Shown here one piece after another: positions 13,180 through 13,774 of a DNA stretch of 13,774 nt. Source of the DNA: JBJXHB01 sp046160725 (lineage in GTDB: Bacteria > Pseudomonadota > Gammaproteobacteria > Burkholderiales > Burkholderiaceae_C); assembly GCA_046160725.1 (NCBI GenBank), contig JBJXHB010000452.1, positions 1 through 13,774 on the forward strand, written 5' to 3'. Every line of letters begins with the position of its first letter. Within the stretch, counting starts at the first letter, position 1. The translations under genes and the position numbers were made by a program. The notes beneath the pieces are model-generated. The model ran no database searches. It was not told where the DNA came from and was given only the letters and a program-made list of their open reading frames with translations.

Positions 13180-13299
13180 CAACGCCGCCGCCCGTCGGAC
13201 ATCATGGCCGCTTGGGCGGACTGCCAGCCGGATGCAGCACCCGGCCCATCAGGGTGAGCCCGGGGCCGAACGGGCTGGTGCCCGCCTAGGATCGGGCCG
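13180..13299 (+). other. Intergenic gap before the acyltransferase; competing GC hairpins
   Basis: This 120-bp stretch has no recognisable gene and no strong terminator or promoter. Near its end AGCCCG (13257-13262) can pair with CGGGCT (13271-13276), or CGGGC (13271-13275) can pair with GCCCG (13280-13284); the two stems exclude each other. AGGA (13288-13291) is a good Shine-Dalgarno sequence for the next gene. Whether the upstream operon ends here or reads through is unclear. Confidence 0.3.
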
Positions 13300-13774
13300 A
13301 TGATGAAGCAGCTCAGCGGCCTGGACGCCACGTTTCTGTACCTCGAGACGCCGCAGATGCCGATGCATGTCGGCGCACTGCATGTCTTCGAGCTGCCCGC
13401 CGGCTACCGTGGGCGCTTCGTGCAGGCCCTGCGCGACCACATGGCGCAGCGCCTGCCGCTGGCACCGGCCCTGCGGCGGCGGCTGTGGTGGATGCCGCTG
13501 AACATGGCCAACCCGGCCTGGGTCGATGCCGAGCCCGATCTCGCGCAGCACATCGTCGAAGCGAGCCTGCCGGCTTCGGCCAGGCGTGGCGACGGCATGG
13601 CCGAGCTGGAGGCAGCGGTGAGCCGGCTGCACCCGGTGCTGCTCGATCGCCGCCGGCCGCTGTGGAAGTTCCACGTCTTCGAGGGGCTCGCGCCCGGCGC
13701 CGACGGGCGCAGGCGCGTGGCCCTCTATGCGCAGCTGCACCATGCCGCCGTCGACGGCGAAGCGGCGGTGGCGC
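13300..13774 (+). CDS. WS/DGAT-family O-acyltransferase, N-terminal part (3' partial)
   Basis: Start of a bifunctional wax ester synthase/acyl-CoA:diacylglycerol acyltransferase-type protein, which esterifies fatty alcohols or diacylglycerol with acyl-CoA to make neutral storage lipids. 158 residues are seen before the window ends. The N-terminus MMKQLSGLDATFLYLETPQMPMHVG is the typical opening, and the catalytic HHxxxDG motif is present as HHAAVDG at residues 147-153. In the family the second His is the base; both His residues and Asp-Gly are intact. Two ATG codons stand in tandem (13300 and 13303); AGGA at 13288-13291 is 8 nt from the first, which I prefer. Whether this protein makes wax esters or triacylglycerol, or is a divergent paralogue, cannot be told from the N-terminus. 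Confidence 0.9.
   Translation, partial: MMKQLSGLDATFLYLETPQMPMHVGALHVFELPAGYRGRFVQALRDHMAQRLPLAPALRRRLWWMPLNMANPAWVDAEPDLAQHIVEASLPASARRGDGMAELEAAVSRLHPVLLDRRRPLWKFHVFEGLAPGADGRRRVALYAQLHHAAVDGEAAVA

Noticed and set aside
13188..13219. CCGCCC/GGGCGG inverted repeat after GT9 as a terminator
   Set aside because: The stem is 6 bp with a 20-nt loop and no T-run; expected by chance at this GC content.
13287..13292. TAGGAT as -10 box of the WS/DGAT gene
   Set aside because: No -35-like hexamer at 16-18 bp upstream. The hexamer coincides with the Shine-Dalgarno sequence AGGA and would force a nearly leaderless start.

Overview
The window is a GC-rich (roughly 65% by eye) stretch of ordinary bacterial chromosome, most likely from a betaproteobacterium of the order Burkholderiales. 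This placement rests on the wording of NusA, RimP and the Orn/Lys/Arg decarboxylase as I remember those families, and on the gene order rimP-nusA-infB-rbfA-truB-typA. It is an inference, not a database result.

Layout. At the left edge lies the 3' part of a large PLP-dependent Orn/Lys/Arg decarboxylase on the + strand (N-terminal wing domain outside the window). It converges with fabI (enoyl-ACP reductase, - strand) across only 9 bp. Between fabI and rimP is a divergent control region of about 286 bp. It holds a near-consensus sigma-70 promoter facing right (TTGCCG, 17 bp, TACAAT) and, only about 15 nt past the expected transcription start, a textbook intrinsic terminator (bulged 10-bp stem plus T8). 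This looks like a premature-termination (attenuator) leader for the translation operon and is the most interesting non-coding element here.

From 3012 to 13179 eight + strand genes run with short gaps: rimP, nusA (ATGA overlap), infB (56-nt C/A-rich gap), rbfA (64-nt gap with a strong GC hairpin), truB (GTG start, 4-nt gap), typA/bipA (21-nt gap), a ten-helix EamA/DMT permease (2-nt gap) and a GT9 (heptosyltransferase-like) glycosyltransferase (53-nt gap). The first six act together in 30S maturation (RimP, RbfA, BipA), translation initiation (IF-2), tRNA pseudouridylation (TruB) and transcription elongation/termination (NusA). The last two are envelope-related genes that appear attached to the tail of the same unit. 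After a 120-bp gap, the 5' end of a WS/DGAT-type acyltransferase (wax ester/triacylglycerol synthesis) begins and runs off the right edge.

I see no tRNA, rRNA, mobile element, CRISPR array or defence-like cassette. The coding content is a conserved housekeeping region. What deserves a second look is mainly regulatory: the rimP leader, the unusually long Shine-Dalgarno sequence of nusA, the C-rich nusA-infB spacer and the infB-rbfA hairpin.
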